Source: Glandiceps talaboti
Lineage: Eukaryota; Hemichordata; Enteropneusta; Spengelidae
Reading direction: 5' to 3'
Length of the DNA stretch: 64,000 nucleotides
NCBI RefSeq assembly: GCF_964340395.1
Contig: NC_135566.1
Location: forward strand, 7,051,501-7,115,500
Part shown: positions 47,552 to 64,000 of the stretch, piece by piece
Layout of the letters: each line of letters starts with the position of its first letter
Position numbering within the stretch: position 1 is the first letter of the stretch
Position numbers and translations under genes: made by a program
Notes under the pieces: model-generated
Told to the model about the DNA's origin: nothing
What the model saw: only the letters and a program-made list of their open reading frames with translations
Databases searched by the model: none

Positions 47552-47647
47552 CGTGACCGTGGAAGTATGTGGGTTATACTTCCATGGAGTGGCCTACTGA
47601 AGTGATGTTACGTTCATGCATGGAAGTAAAACCCGCTACTTCCATGG
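47552..47647. repeat. Inverted repeat just past the FTSJ3 poly(A) signal
   Basis: GTGGAAGTATGTGGGTTATA with CTTCCATGG, and its inverted counterpart ATGGAAGTAAAACCCGCTAC with TTCCATGG, lie about 30 bp apart. Each arm is itself partly palindromic (TGGAAGTA...TACTTCCA). Confidence 0.75.
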
Positions 47648-50574
47648 TTTATGTAACTAACTCTTGCTATGATTTGCACAGGATATGAACACAGACACCA
47701 CACACACAGTTGTATAGCAACACACCATAACCTGCTCTGGCTTGGGAGAACGAGGATTCTGGAGGGGACAGAAGTAGGCACCTATATCATGTAGCATTTG
47801 TGTATTAGACAAATTCACACAGATATCAAACAAAAACATATCTTTTTTATTGTATTTTATTAATATTTAAACAATATTTTAACATTATTGGATTTATCAG
47901 TCTCCTCAACTTGGATTTCGTAATGTCATAAAAAATTTCCAAAAAGTGTTTGTAAAACAATTCATAGTTACAGATACATTGAGAAACAACGGTTGAAGGT
48001 ACAACTTTGATACAATTCAAACTTTACAATTTTACATCTGGAAAAATGTGTAATATTCACACATTTAGTCTAGTATATAAGTAACAAATACAGAAAGATT
48101 GGAAAACGTAGTTAGTATTTCACTTGAGATTTAATATTATCCCCTGCAATTCATTCCAGTTAAGAGTATACATACATTTCATTTGTATATCTTTGCACCG
48201 ATTACATGAAAAACATCAGTGAAATGTACAATTTTTCTGAAATTTTTGGAAACATACATGAAATTAAAATGTTATGAAATAGACTAACTTGTATGCAAAT
48301 TGTTTGAAATGTGACCAACACATAACCCTGAAATATTCTGCTCCTCTACGAAAGAACTGAATAGAATCTTTTCTACTGAACAGAAATGACACATCTCAAA
48401 TTATTCTGGTAGACTGCAACTACTACAAAACCTGCACTTAAATTTTTTTTTTTTTACAAATTTTGGCACATATTTCTTGCATTGCACAAGGATCTCGCAG
48501 GACATAATTTGTCTCGAATAAACTTTATTTATTTGAATATTCATGGAATATTTGTTAGCTGTTGGATAACAATCGTAACGGACATCATTCAGCTAAATAC
48601 TTATGGTGAGAACTGCAGTCCACCCAACTACAATGAGGAACCAATTAGTAGATATGGACTTGAGAATGGTAAAATTTGGTCTTTGTTAAAACTTAAATTG
48701 TCGACCCCATATGGGAGGTCACCTTAAAGGTCTAAAAAACATAACATGAACAAAATAGAATGAGTGGAATAAACCATGTGATTGACTTTAGTTATTATTG
48801 GGACTCGTCAACTTTTTTTTATCAACCCAAATATATAATATATACTCAAATAAAATGACAGGTTCACATTCTTTCCCATTCCCTTTTCATTTGGAATTTT
48901 GTCCACTTGAGTATACTATAATGTAACTTGCGTGTAGTGGCTGAAGAATAATAGTCAGATATTGTGTTTGTCATGTACAGAAATCACTGTACAAAACTTA
49001 ACTGCAAGTCTGTGAATTTATGGGGTGTACTCGCATAGTAAGGGTATATACAACCATATATGTACCAAGGTTTAGACCCCCTGTTTTTGATAGACGTTCG
49101 ACTATTGATTTTTTAAGCATTATGTAGAGGTTTGACCACCTCTTTGAAAGCTTGTACGACCTTTGACCCCATATTTATGACATTGTCATAAATGTGAGGT
49201 CAAAGATCGTAGTTTCCAAGTTGCCGATTTTCAAATTTTTCACAGCCTTTTGACTCAACATACTTTCTGGTAGAATATAGATATTTGACACTTAGTTTCT
49301 GGCTGAAATGTAGACATTTGACACCCTAGATTTTGTTCCTGTAATCTGATACCACCATGACACATCTGTACCCATTAAACAACCAAGTATCCCCCCCCCC
49401 AAAAAAAAAAAAAAAAAAAAAAAAGTATGACCACGATAAGTTTATGTGCTAAAACTGACTTGGTAAATGACATTGTTTGATAGAAAATATAATCACAAAC
49501 AGAACTTCAAAATATGGGTTTTCATGACACAAAAATTTGACTTAAAAAAAAAAATAGAGGAAAATATAATTTTTATATTTAGATTTTTATTGAAGGCAGT
49601 ATTATGTAGAAAATGGTGCCAATGGCATTGTAGCACAATTGATTGAACTGGAGTTAATTCAGTCTGAGTTGTACAGGTATTTTGTTGATATGGACTTTCA
49701 TTACAAAGGGAATGATCATTTCAAAGTTGGAAAGCACCAACAATATGTAGTATTTTCATAGACTTTTTTTTTCATAGCTCTGACGGTGAAATTTGACAGG
49801 ATTTGAACTGTTTGTTGGATAAAACACTTTTACTTCACCATATCAGTGACACTATCTGATGACTACAATGGCATGCGGCAACTTGTATTTCAAGTAAATA
49901 GCGCCCTCTAGTGATCAATGTGAGACTTCAAACCCTTCAATTGTTACATCTGGGCGGCCTAACTTTACATCTCAAGAATGCATGTTGAATGAAAACTGGA
50001 AGTTACATTTCAGGATATCACACACTTATTGCCTGGCTGTGAGGGCACTATTTACCCAGGGGATGTTATGGAGCAAGTATTTCTCGAAGCTGAAATCCAT
50101 GGGAAATAATTGCCACACAATGCCCGGACATAACAGCACGAGGGCCTGAACAAGACCAGGTAATAAGTGTTTTATAACACATCACATTCACAGGCATGTA
50201 TTCTTTCCAGAGTGTTTTTAGGCTTAGGAAATAGTTGCTGCATAACAGCTCTCAGGTTAATAGCCCTCTACTATTGCCCTCATAGCCCGGCTGAATAAGT
50301 GTTTTATCACATCACATTTTCTTTCGAGAGTCTCAGCAAATCACAGGTACGACTCTCATGCTACATTAATAGTGCCCTAGGAAAAATTGAAAAGAAATAT
50401 TAGCCCGTTATGCAAATTGAGGTCACTATGGGTCACTGGTAGATATCACGTGACACAATCTTAGCTATTCACAGAAGGCTGTATGAAAACACTTTGTTAT
50501 AAGATATTACATCACAGAATTGTTACCAATACTCAGAATTTATCACTAGGGTTCTCTTTGAGGAACAGGAAGTG

Positions 50575-50735
50575 CTGAAGGGTACCATAGGTAAAATTTA
50601 CCTGAGCTCCCAAGGTACTACAGTTACCCACACCAAACATATAATGCACAGTGTGGAAACAGATGCAAACTTCACCATATTTGCCCCTCTGTTAATTTGG
50701 TTCCAAAATCTTAGCAAAAATACTGTAAAAGGTAT
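50575..50735 (+). mobile_element. Diverged MITE family C-like copy
   Basis: TACCATAGGTAAAATTTACC with GAGCTCCC at one end, and GTTCCAAAATCTTAGCAAAA with ATACTGTA at the other, resemble the ends of the copies at 27366 and 33704. Confidence 0.5.
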
Positions 50736-51900
50736 GGAAAACAATGCAAACCTTACCCCCCCCCCCCCCTCCTCCTACCCTGTCACCCAATTTCAAAATC
50801 CAATTTTCAAAACACTTAATATGCACAAGGTATGGAAAGCTATTCAACTTTCCCAACTTTCCAGTTGCCCAGGTGCACAAACCTTTGTAAAAACTGAGGT
50901 GCTATCAAAAAGCAATTATTTCACTTCTGTCTATTTGCTCAATGTAATGGATTCAAACATGGTTAGCTAATTTATATGATACCCGTAGCAGATGACATAC
51001 AGAAACCTCAGAAACATTTTCAAAAGATTGCGGGTATCGTACGTGAGATTTCACTTTTAAAATCATACAAGTATAATTGCATTTCGTTATTTGGTCAGTT
51101 TTAGTACAAATTACCCAAAAATATCAGCGAAAATTGCGGACGACTTTTCATTATTTCAAATGTCACAGTTTAACTGCCTGCAGGAAGAATACAATATCCT
51201 CAGCTTTGACATTTCAAAAGTAAATGACGAAAACTCGACATAAAAATAGAAAGACACAACTGGAGGGTGAATTCATACATGTTTGGGTATTAATTACGAA
51301 AACTGATTCTCTCAGGAAAAAATAGCAATATTAAATCTGTAATGACATTTCCAGAGTACGAAAATATCCAACATTGTTGACAAAAATAAATGACATTTTT
51401 TTTTTTCAATAAGTCACATTTCTTGAGGAAAAGAAACTATAAATTTTCATGGTGAACTTTGTTAAGGTTTCAGAGTAGAAAAGAAATCCACAATATGTTG
51501 TGTCGTTCGGCCCTAATCAGGTTTCTCATTCTTGTCTTTGAAGTGAGGGTGACGTAACATGTTGTATCGTACAGATAGAAGATGTAAAAAATAGACCAAT
51601 ACTGAACACAACATCGTGACACGAGACAATGAAAAAAGATCTCCGGAAATGCATGACAGGAAGTCTTCACATAGATCATCACAAATATACAATAGTAAGA
51701 TAACTTACTATTGTATATCAAAAATTAGTCCATTTCAATCTCTTTCACATACATATGTCAAAATAAAGAAATTGTACATGAATGTGGTTCAATATTTTGA
51801 GTGTTACAGAAGGGTGCAATTATTCAAGGTATCACACATACTATTTACTGCTAACATCACAAACAGCTGTCTTCTTTGAAAACACACAGTTTTACATGCA

Positions 51901-51903
<3 letters not shown>

Positions 51904-51979
<76 letters not shown>
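51904..51979. repeat. (GA)n microsatellite
   Basis: About 38 uninterrupted AG dinucleotides. Confidence 0.98.
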
Positions 51980-51981
<2 letters not shown>

Positions 51982-53366
51982 CCGTTTTAGAATACAATGG
52001 ATTTCTCTCTTGCTGACTACAATTAACAAAATATTGTTCAAATCTTTCTACAATTAAATTGAGAGATTTTCATTATCTATGAGAAATGTTGTGCATATTC
52101 CAATTGACAAGCTATGTTCACATGTGTGGGTGGGTGGGTGGGGAAGGGGGTACAAATGTGTGGGTGGGGAAGGGGGTACAAAGTGTAGGCAGGGGGAAGG
52201 GGCTTTGCCCAAATGTGTGAGTGGGCAGAGGGACTTTAGTACAATTTTAAGAAGAACATAAAAGTATATATTACAAATTATGGTAGCAATTATCCTCCTT
52301 TTTTGCCTTTAAAGAGAATTACAAATTACAGAAAAAATAATCGCATTTCTACCTTTTTGAAAAACGCAATAATGATTATTTTGCAAGTCACATCACTTGA
52401 TGGGGTTTCTTTAAGGTATCCATAGAAAATGTAACTTTTAACAGATTACAATTTACATAGAAAATAAATAAATGACATCAAATTATGATTTTAAGATTTT
52501 TTATTTTTTAGGTTTTATAGTTTATGAAAAATTGAAAAGACGTAATTATGAGTTACGAAAATGGCCCTTGCCCACTGTCAATTTGCTTGCTTACGTACCC
52601 ACACACACCAACATGGCAGAGATAACATGATATGTATTGATATAGCACTGCCAGATTACCATGGATTAATGCAAACATGCAATGTACGGTTTGACAAAGT
52701 CAATTAACTGAAAAAAGCCAACAATTTCTCACATCATTGTAATTATATTATCGTTTTTTAGTCCTGTATAACATAATTTTGTAATATCTCTCTGGTACAG
52801 TCTTGATAAAATAAATCTGAATACAATATATCACAAAATGCAATTAAAACCATGCAACACAATTCACAGAATATGAATTGAAGACATTTGAATTATATAG
52901 AAAGTTGTGGGAGTCACAAATTTACACTTTAGGCCCATCTAAGATGAGGATAAAAATTTAGGTTCGAAAAACAATAGTCTGACACTGCTTTAGAACAAGT
53001 TGATCCAGAACAACAAAACCTTCCAAAATCTTTTAAGGTTCCACTGATAAGATAATAATACAAGAACCTGGGGTTAAAGTATGGGCCTTTAAGTATTCAT
53101 ATCTGAGAAATCAAAACTTAGCATTAAACCAAGCAATGAATCTAATGTGAAAAGAAATTTGTGACTGCGTAGACCTTGAAGTCGAGGGTCAAAGGTCATA
53201 TTTGTAGTCAGTCAGTAACATGTAGCAACTGTTGTCGTGGTGATATTAAAATCAGTCACCGCAATCATGAATATAGTCTATGTAGTAAGTTCTATAGCCA
53301 ACGTATATGTTATGAAATGATAAGGAGTGATAATATAGAGTCCAATACACTATGAGTTGTCTTGTC

Positions 53367-59784
<6,418 letters not shown>

Positions 59785-60435
59785 CTGAAATTGATAGAAA
59801 TACATCAACTAACAAACAATAAATCAACTTATAGTCTTCATACTTTATTTATGATCTCGTCTTTTTTCTAGTACTATCTATATCACGTTTTAACATCTTC
59901 AAGAATGTTATGAACGTTACGATAGAGAAGTTCTATTCATCAAATATTATCTGTATCTCTTCTCTTAAACATACGTGCATTTTAACAGCCTTGTAAAGAA
60001 TATTTCTCATGTTATTAAAGATGTGTTTCAAGTTTTTTTTCAAAGAAATATTGCTCAGAAATGTGCTTGTTAAAGGGAAACAAAGGTTTTATCTTTAATA
60101 GCTGCATTTTTTCATGTTTTATGGCACCAGGAAAAGACACTGCAACAACCTTGAATTGCGCCATCTCTCTAAAATAATGGACGGTGGCATCTAATGGCAA
60201 CTCTGGCTTTATGAATATAGTCCTGATTGATTGTGGATGGAGTTAAAGTCAGGACTCAATTTTGACAATGTCCTTCTCCTTCTCCATCCTGCAAAGAGCC
60301 AGCCATGAAACCTGGGCTTACCACAAATGTCGGTAACTTAAGAATTCACACACCCAGAGGTCAAATATTATCAACCTAATCAACTGTTTACTTGTTTGAC
60401 ATCTATTTAACTATACAGGTCAGTCCCCTATTAGG

Positions 60436-60692
60436 CCTTTTCAAAATTTGCCATGGGGACGCTCTACTTCCTGTCTGTATGCACCTTGAGGGTATACATG
60501 GTGTAGGTTACTTGGTTAATCATAGAGCACTGCTGCTTTCCTCGATGTCTGAACATGTGAAAAGCTTCCCTGATTTACACTTATACAGAATACCAAGGAA
60601 CAATGCGTACTATGAGGTGAAGATACCCCCAATTTGAGTGAGGGCGCTGTATTCTGAATTTCCTGTCTGTAGTTTGGAATGGCCTACTGGAA
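60436..60692 (-). mobile_element. MITE family B, copy 3
   Basis: It is the inverse of 26030-26290 and 41303-41558: AGGCCTTTTCAAAATTTGCC at one end, CTGTATTCTGAATTTCCTGT at the other. An open frame across it (60392-60637) is fortuitous. Confidence 0.85.
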
Positions 60693-61604
60693 AATTTCCT
60701 ACTTTCAAAACTTACACAAGCTCAATGGCATATCCAATATGGCTGTATATGTACACTGGCATGCCATATATTAAGGTGGGTGCACTGAAATATTATAAAA
60801 AGTTCTGATATCGATAGAAAGTCTCTCCTTGGTCATCCAAGGAGAGACTTGTTCATCAAAGAGATGTGAAATAGGTAGATTGTCAACTGATTTCTAACAT
60901 CTTACTACTATAGGTCTGATATTTTTTTGTTATTGGCATGCAAGTATTTTGCTTGTGTACTCGGAATAGGCTAGAATTTGCAGGGGGGGGGGGGGGGGGG
61001 TTAGGAACATTAGCAGAACTGCATGCATTCCCTATACGACATTTGCTAATAGGACTAGCATTATCATGAGAGGTACACTGTACACTTAATCTCAAGAAAG
61101 TGTTTGATATCATACTCCAAAACGTTTGTGTTTTTAAAGATATTTTTACATATCAGCTTTTAACTTTCTTACTATAGGACATCAAAATGTCAGACCGAAT
61201 CTGTTGAGATTTCCACATATAATTACCCATCACAGTAGATAAATATGTCAGTTCACATATTTGCCATTAAGTCAGCTATTATAAATGAATGTGTATGACT
61301 GATGTAGCCATTATTGATATTCACACAGGGGTACGGTTGAGTAATGATAACAAGTCAACTCTGGAATAGAGCCAACATATTCATGGTGATCTAATTCTTA
61401 CTAATCTACAAAATGTCTTTTTAGCCATTTCATACGGTTACTATTTTAACTTTTATTCTTGTCATGAAATACCAGGTCTCTTTATAATCTAGTCTTAATG
61501 GATACAATATTTCTTTTTCAGGGCTGTATGGTACTGTTTCTTTAAGTGATATGGATACAAGGTTACTTTTTGATATAGTCATATGTGTACAATGTTCCTC
61601 TGTT

Positions 61605-62105
61605 TAAATATATTTTGGCTACAATGTTTCTGTATGATACTCATACCAATATATTTTGGCTACAATGTTTCTGTATGATACTCATACCAATATATTTTGG
61701 CTACAATGTTTCTGTACAATACTTATACCAATATATTTTGGCTACAATGTTTCTGTACAATACTTATACCAATATATTTTGGCTACAATGTTTCTGTATG
61801 ATACTCATACCAATATATTTTGGCTACAATGTTTCTGTATGATACTCATACCAATATATTTTGGCTACAATGTTTCTGTATGATACTCATACCAATATAT
61901 TTTGGCTACAATGTTTCTGTATGATACTCATACCAATATATTTTGGCTACAATGTTTCTGTATGATACTCATACCAATATATTTTGGCTACAATGTTTCT
62001 GTACGATACTTATACAAATATATTTTGGCTACAATGTTTCTGTACTATACTCATACCAATATCTTTTGGCTACAATGTTTCTGTACGATACTCATACCTA
62101 TATAT
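61605..62105 (+). repeat. 41-bp minisatellite, about 12 copies
   Basis: The unit is TATATTTTGGCTACAATGTT followed by TCTGTATGATACTCATACCA and A. Copies differ at a few positions (GTACAATACTTAT variants), and some adjacent units are identical, indicating recent expansion. The repeated open frames here result from the period. Confidence 0.95.
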
Positions 62106-62336
62106 TTTCTTTGTATTCCTATTGATACAATTTCCAATCTTTAATGTCATATGGATACAGTGTTCCAATGTTGGAATATCATATGGATATAATGTTTATG
62201 TTCAATATATTTATAATATATTAATAAAAAGTTTCTTTTTTTTAAAACGTCATTTGGCTACTTTATTTTGGTACAATATTAAATTCTAAAAACACCACTT
62301 GTCACTAAGAATCACAGCGAGTGTTCCTTTTCTTAC

Positions 62337-62582
62337 ACAGTTCAATTTGGAATAATCTTCCCCACAGTCTTCGTCACTCTCACTCTGTCTTCCTTCCACT
62401 CTGCCTTTAAAAACTTATCTATTTCAATCTTAATTTTCACTCACTTACACACTTCTCTCTACATCCGTCCACGTTTTCAAATTGTTTCTCTGTATCCTTT
62501 CATTTTGTTAGTAGTTCTGTGTCTGCGCCTGGAGCTCTTCAGAGAACAGGCGCATTATAAATTCGCTTTATTATTATTATTC
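62337..62582 (+). mobile_element. LINE 3' fragment ending in (ATT)n
   Basis: One frame reads WNNLPHSLRHSHSV, the conserved end of many non-LTR reverse-transcriptase ORFs, soon frameshifted. It is followed by a pyrimidine-rich 3' UTR and CAGGCGCATTATAAATTCGC with a TTATTATTATTATT tail. It is a 5'-truncated dead copy. Confidence 0.7.
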
Positions 62583-62911
62583 TTTTGATCGAATTATAAT
62601 GATGAACTACGTCAGTAGGATACACTCACACCAATATAATCATTTCCTGTTGATACAGTCATGAAAATATTTCTCGTTATTTCAAATTTCAAATGGATAA
62701 AATGTTTCTGTATAATATGGATAATGATATATAAACAACGTGTCTTTACGGCAACAGTTACAGGAGTACATAGTAATAACCTATTAATAGGAGAGGATAT
62801 AATTCTTAAGGGAATGACAAACATTTCTCATTGCCAAACCTTTCATTTAACCTTTCTATAAAAGTACCATAACTACATCGCTCATTAATGATGATTACTA
62901 TACCATTAGTC

Positions 62912-63308
62912 AGTCTAGTTCCTGACGGACCGCATTACATACTACGTTATCTTCATACTATACCATCTACAGTGTAATAGTCAATTCCGTTACTTTCACA
63001 CAGAATTCTGTGCTCCCACAACAGCGTTCATATAAACATGATGACGTCATCACGTCCCCACGTGATTTTAGATTAAACAGACTGGAGGTGGAGTCCTGGT
63101 TGGACATTTTGCATATCATATCAGTCCTAGAAACATGAGAATGATGATGACAGCCTGTCTATTTGTGACGGATTACCACTGACATGCAGCATTAGCCCTT
63201 CGCCCACCATGGGGTTGAACCACAATTAACGCCTTGAATAATGGGATTGACTAGACGGTAGTATAAAGATAATGTAGTACGGAATACAGTCCGTCAGGAA
63301 CTAGACTA
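62912..63308. mobile_element. About 397-bp element with about 56-bp terminal inverted repeats
   Basis: The left end AGTCTAGTTCCTGACGGACC and the right end GTCCGTCAGGAACTAGACT are inverted. The match continues through TACTAC(G/A)TTATCTT. No open frame lies between, so it looks like a non-autonomous DNA transposon. It abuts a family D repeat at 63309. Confidence 0.75.
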
Positions 63309-63655
63309 CTATACTATGCACAAGCCAAGTTGAACAAAAAATATGGAACATATACTCTAGTTGTTCTACATCATGACAACATGTGTCTGTGTTATGACAA
63401 CGTGTATCTATGTCATGACAATGTGTGTCTATGTCACTGGTTCTGCTATGTGTGAAATATGAGTGAAAACGTTCAAAATTGCCATTACTTTCCACGATTT
63501 TTCTTTGATATTACTGGCACTGGTATAATTATGTTATGCACCAGTATTTTTCTTCATTCAGCCGGAAAATACTCATGACCTACAGGCTGTCATTGTCACT
63601 ACGAGTTGCTAGACGAGTTAGGTCACTTGTTTTTCCTTGGCTGAAGGAAGAAAAA
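63309..63655 (-). repeat. Dispersed repeat family D, inverse copy
   Basis: Reverse-complemented, it carries GTTGTCATGATGTAGAACAA, GTTCCATATTTTTTGTTCAA and ACTTGGCTTG, as in 43200-43490. It also has a small tandem expansion of about 22-bp TCATGACAAYGTGTRTCTAT units (63368-63440). A palindromic end lies at 63549-63655 (TTTTTCTTCATTCAGCCGG versus CCTTGGCTGAAGGAAGAAAA). Confidence 0.7.
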
Positions 63656-64000
63656 TTTGGGAGAATAACATCAAATATTTGCCAACAGCTACCAGAGATA
63701 ATGGGGTTGCTAGAAGATGAAACCGTCAACAATTTACAAATATCTAAATAGAATCTAGTCACCTACAGACATCAAATGTTGCATCTAACTAAGTCAGCGA
63801 TACATATGTGGCAATCGATATTCTGTCCACATCTATCTAACAAATTTACTGCAGGTTCAATTAACTTTCTGTAATCGATGGATAGGTATCCAGGGTCAAA
63901 TTCAAGGTCAAGGTTAAATGAATGTAAAATAATAGTTCATTAGGGTGATAATAATCATGATAATAAGTAACGGTTCAGCTCATAATTCATTAACACCATA

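Larger units (their letters stand above)
47648..53366. other. Gene-poor stretch, possibly a very long minus-strand 3' UTR
   Basis: I find no coding exon on either strand. It contains a poly(A)-like tract near 49400-49425, a diverged MITE family C copy (50575-50735), a (GA)n array and G-rich GGGTGGGTGGGGAAGGGGG blocks (52128-52200). Minus-strand AATAAA hexamers near 47846-47868 would allow the transcript ending at 53367 to extend through here, converging tail to tail with FTSJ3. Confidence 0.45.
59785..64000. other. No identified coding exon; repeat-dominated
   Basis: Apart from the listed repeats I see no supported exon. A minus-strand acceptor-like CTTTGCAG near 60298 is followed by a short open frame, but I could not connect it in phase to the coiled-coil gene. 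Confidence 0.45.

Noticed and set aside
60392-60637. 81-codon plus-strand open frame
   Set aside because: It lies across MITE family B, and the same DNA occurs at 26 kb and 41 kb without an open frame.
61585-62289. Several 60-100-codon open frames repeating ATMFLYDTHTNIFWLQCF
   Set aside because: They are by-products of the 41-bp minisatellite, which cycles through all three frames.

Overview
This is invertebrate (bilaterian animal) nuclear DNA. It is AT-rich and has multi-exon genes with GT-AG introns of roughly 0.1-1.8 kb, AATAAA poly(A) signals, long (TA)n, (TG)n and (GA)n microsatellites, minisatellites, many short inverted-repeat transposons, a tRNA-derived SINE and LINE 3' tails. The species cannot be fixed from the sequence. 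A hemichordate, cephalochordate or lophotrochozoan-type genome would fit, and no bacterial or viral gene was seen.

Layout, left to right. (1) 1-7.1 kb has no identified gene, but two well-formed minus-strand exon candidates (2606-2769, ending in a stop, and 6323-6408) suggest an unrecognised minus-strand gene. (2) 7713-12253 (+) is METTL16, the U6 snRNA/MAT2A m6A methyltransferase, in seven exons with the NPPF catalytic motif. (3) 12.3-15.8 kb is repeat territory: a 42-bp minisatellite and a dispersed repeat interrupted by a 0.26-kb palindromic insertion. (4) 15825-19055 (+) is a five-exon type II membrane protein resembling GDP-fucose O-fucosyltransferases. (5) 21378-34784 (-) is EIF3C, core subunit c of translation initiation factor eIF3, in 20 exons (960 codons). 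(6) 36521-47227 (+) is FTSJ3/SPB1, the nucleolar pre-rRNA 2'-O-methyltransferase, in 17 exons (823 codons) with a complete K-D-K-E tetrad. EIF3C and FTSJ3 lie head to head, about 1.7 kb apart. (7) 53367-59784 (-) is the 3' part of an unidentified coiled-coil gene. It may have a very long 3' UTR reaching toward FTSJ3. (8) 59.8-64 kb holds repeats: a 41-bp minisatellite, a LINE tail and a TIR element.

Three of the four recognised genes act in RNA and ribosome biology (U6/mRNA m6A, pre-rRNA methylation, translation initiation). They share no operon-like organisation, and their closeness may be chance. The most unusual signals are non-coding: an eight-fold tandem copy of the FTSJ3 exon 9 splice donor in the following intron, a 320-bp palindrome whose arms carry decayed hammerhead-ribozyme-like cores, a textbook filled-versus-empty site for a palindromic insertion, and a perfect fold-back rearrangement in an EIF3C intron.

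Exon limits were read by eye from splice signals, reading-frame continuity and remembered family sequence. Nothing was aligned or folded by computer.
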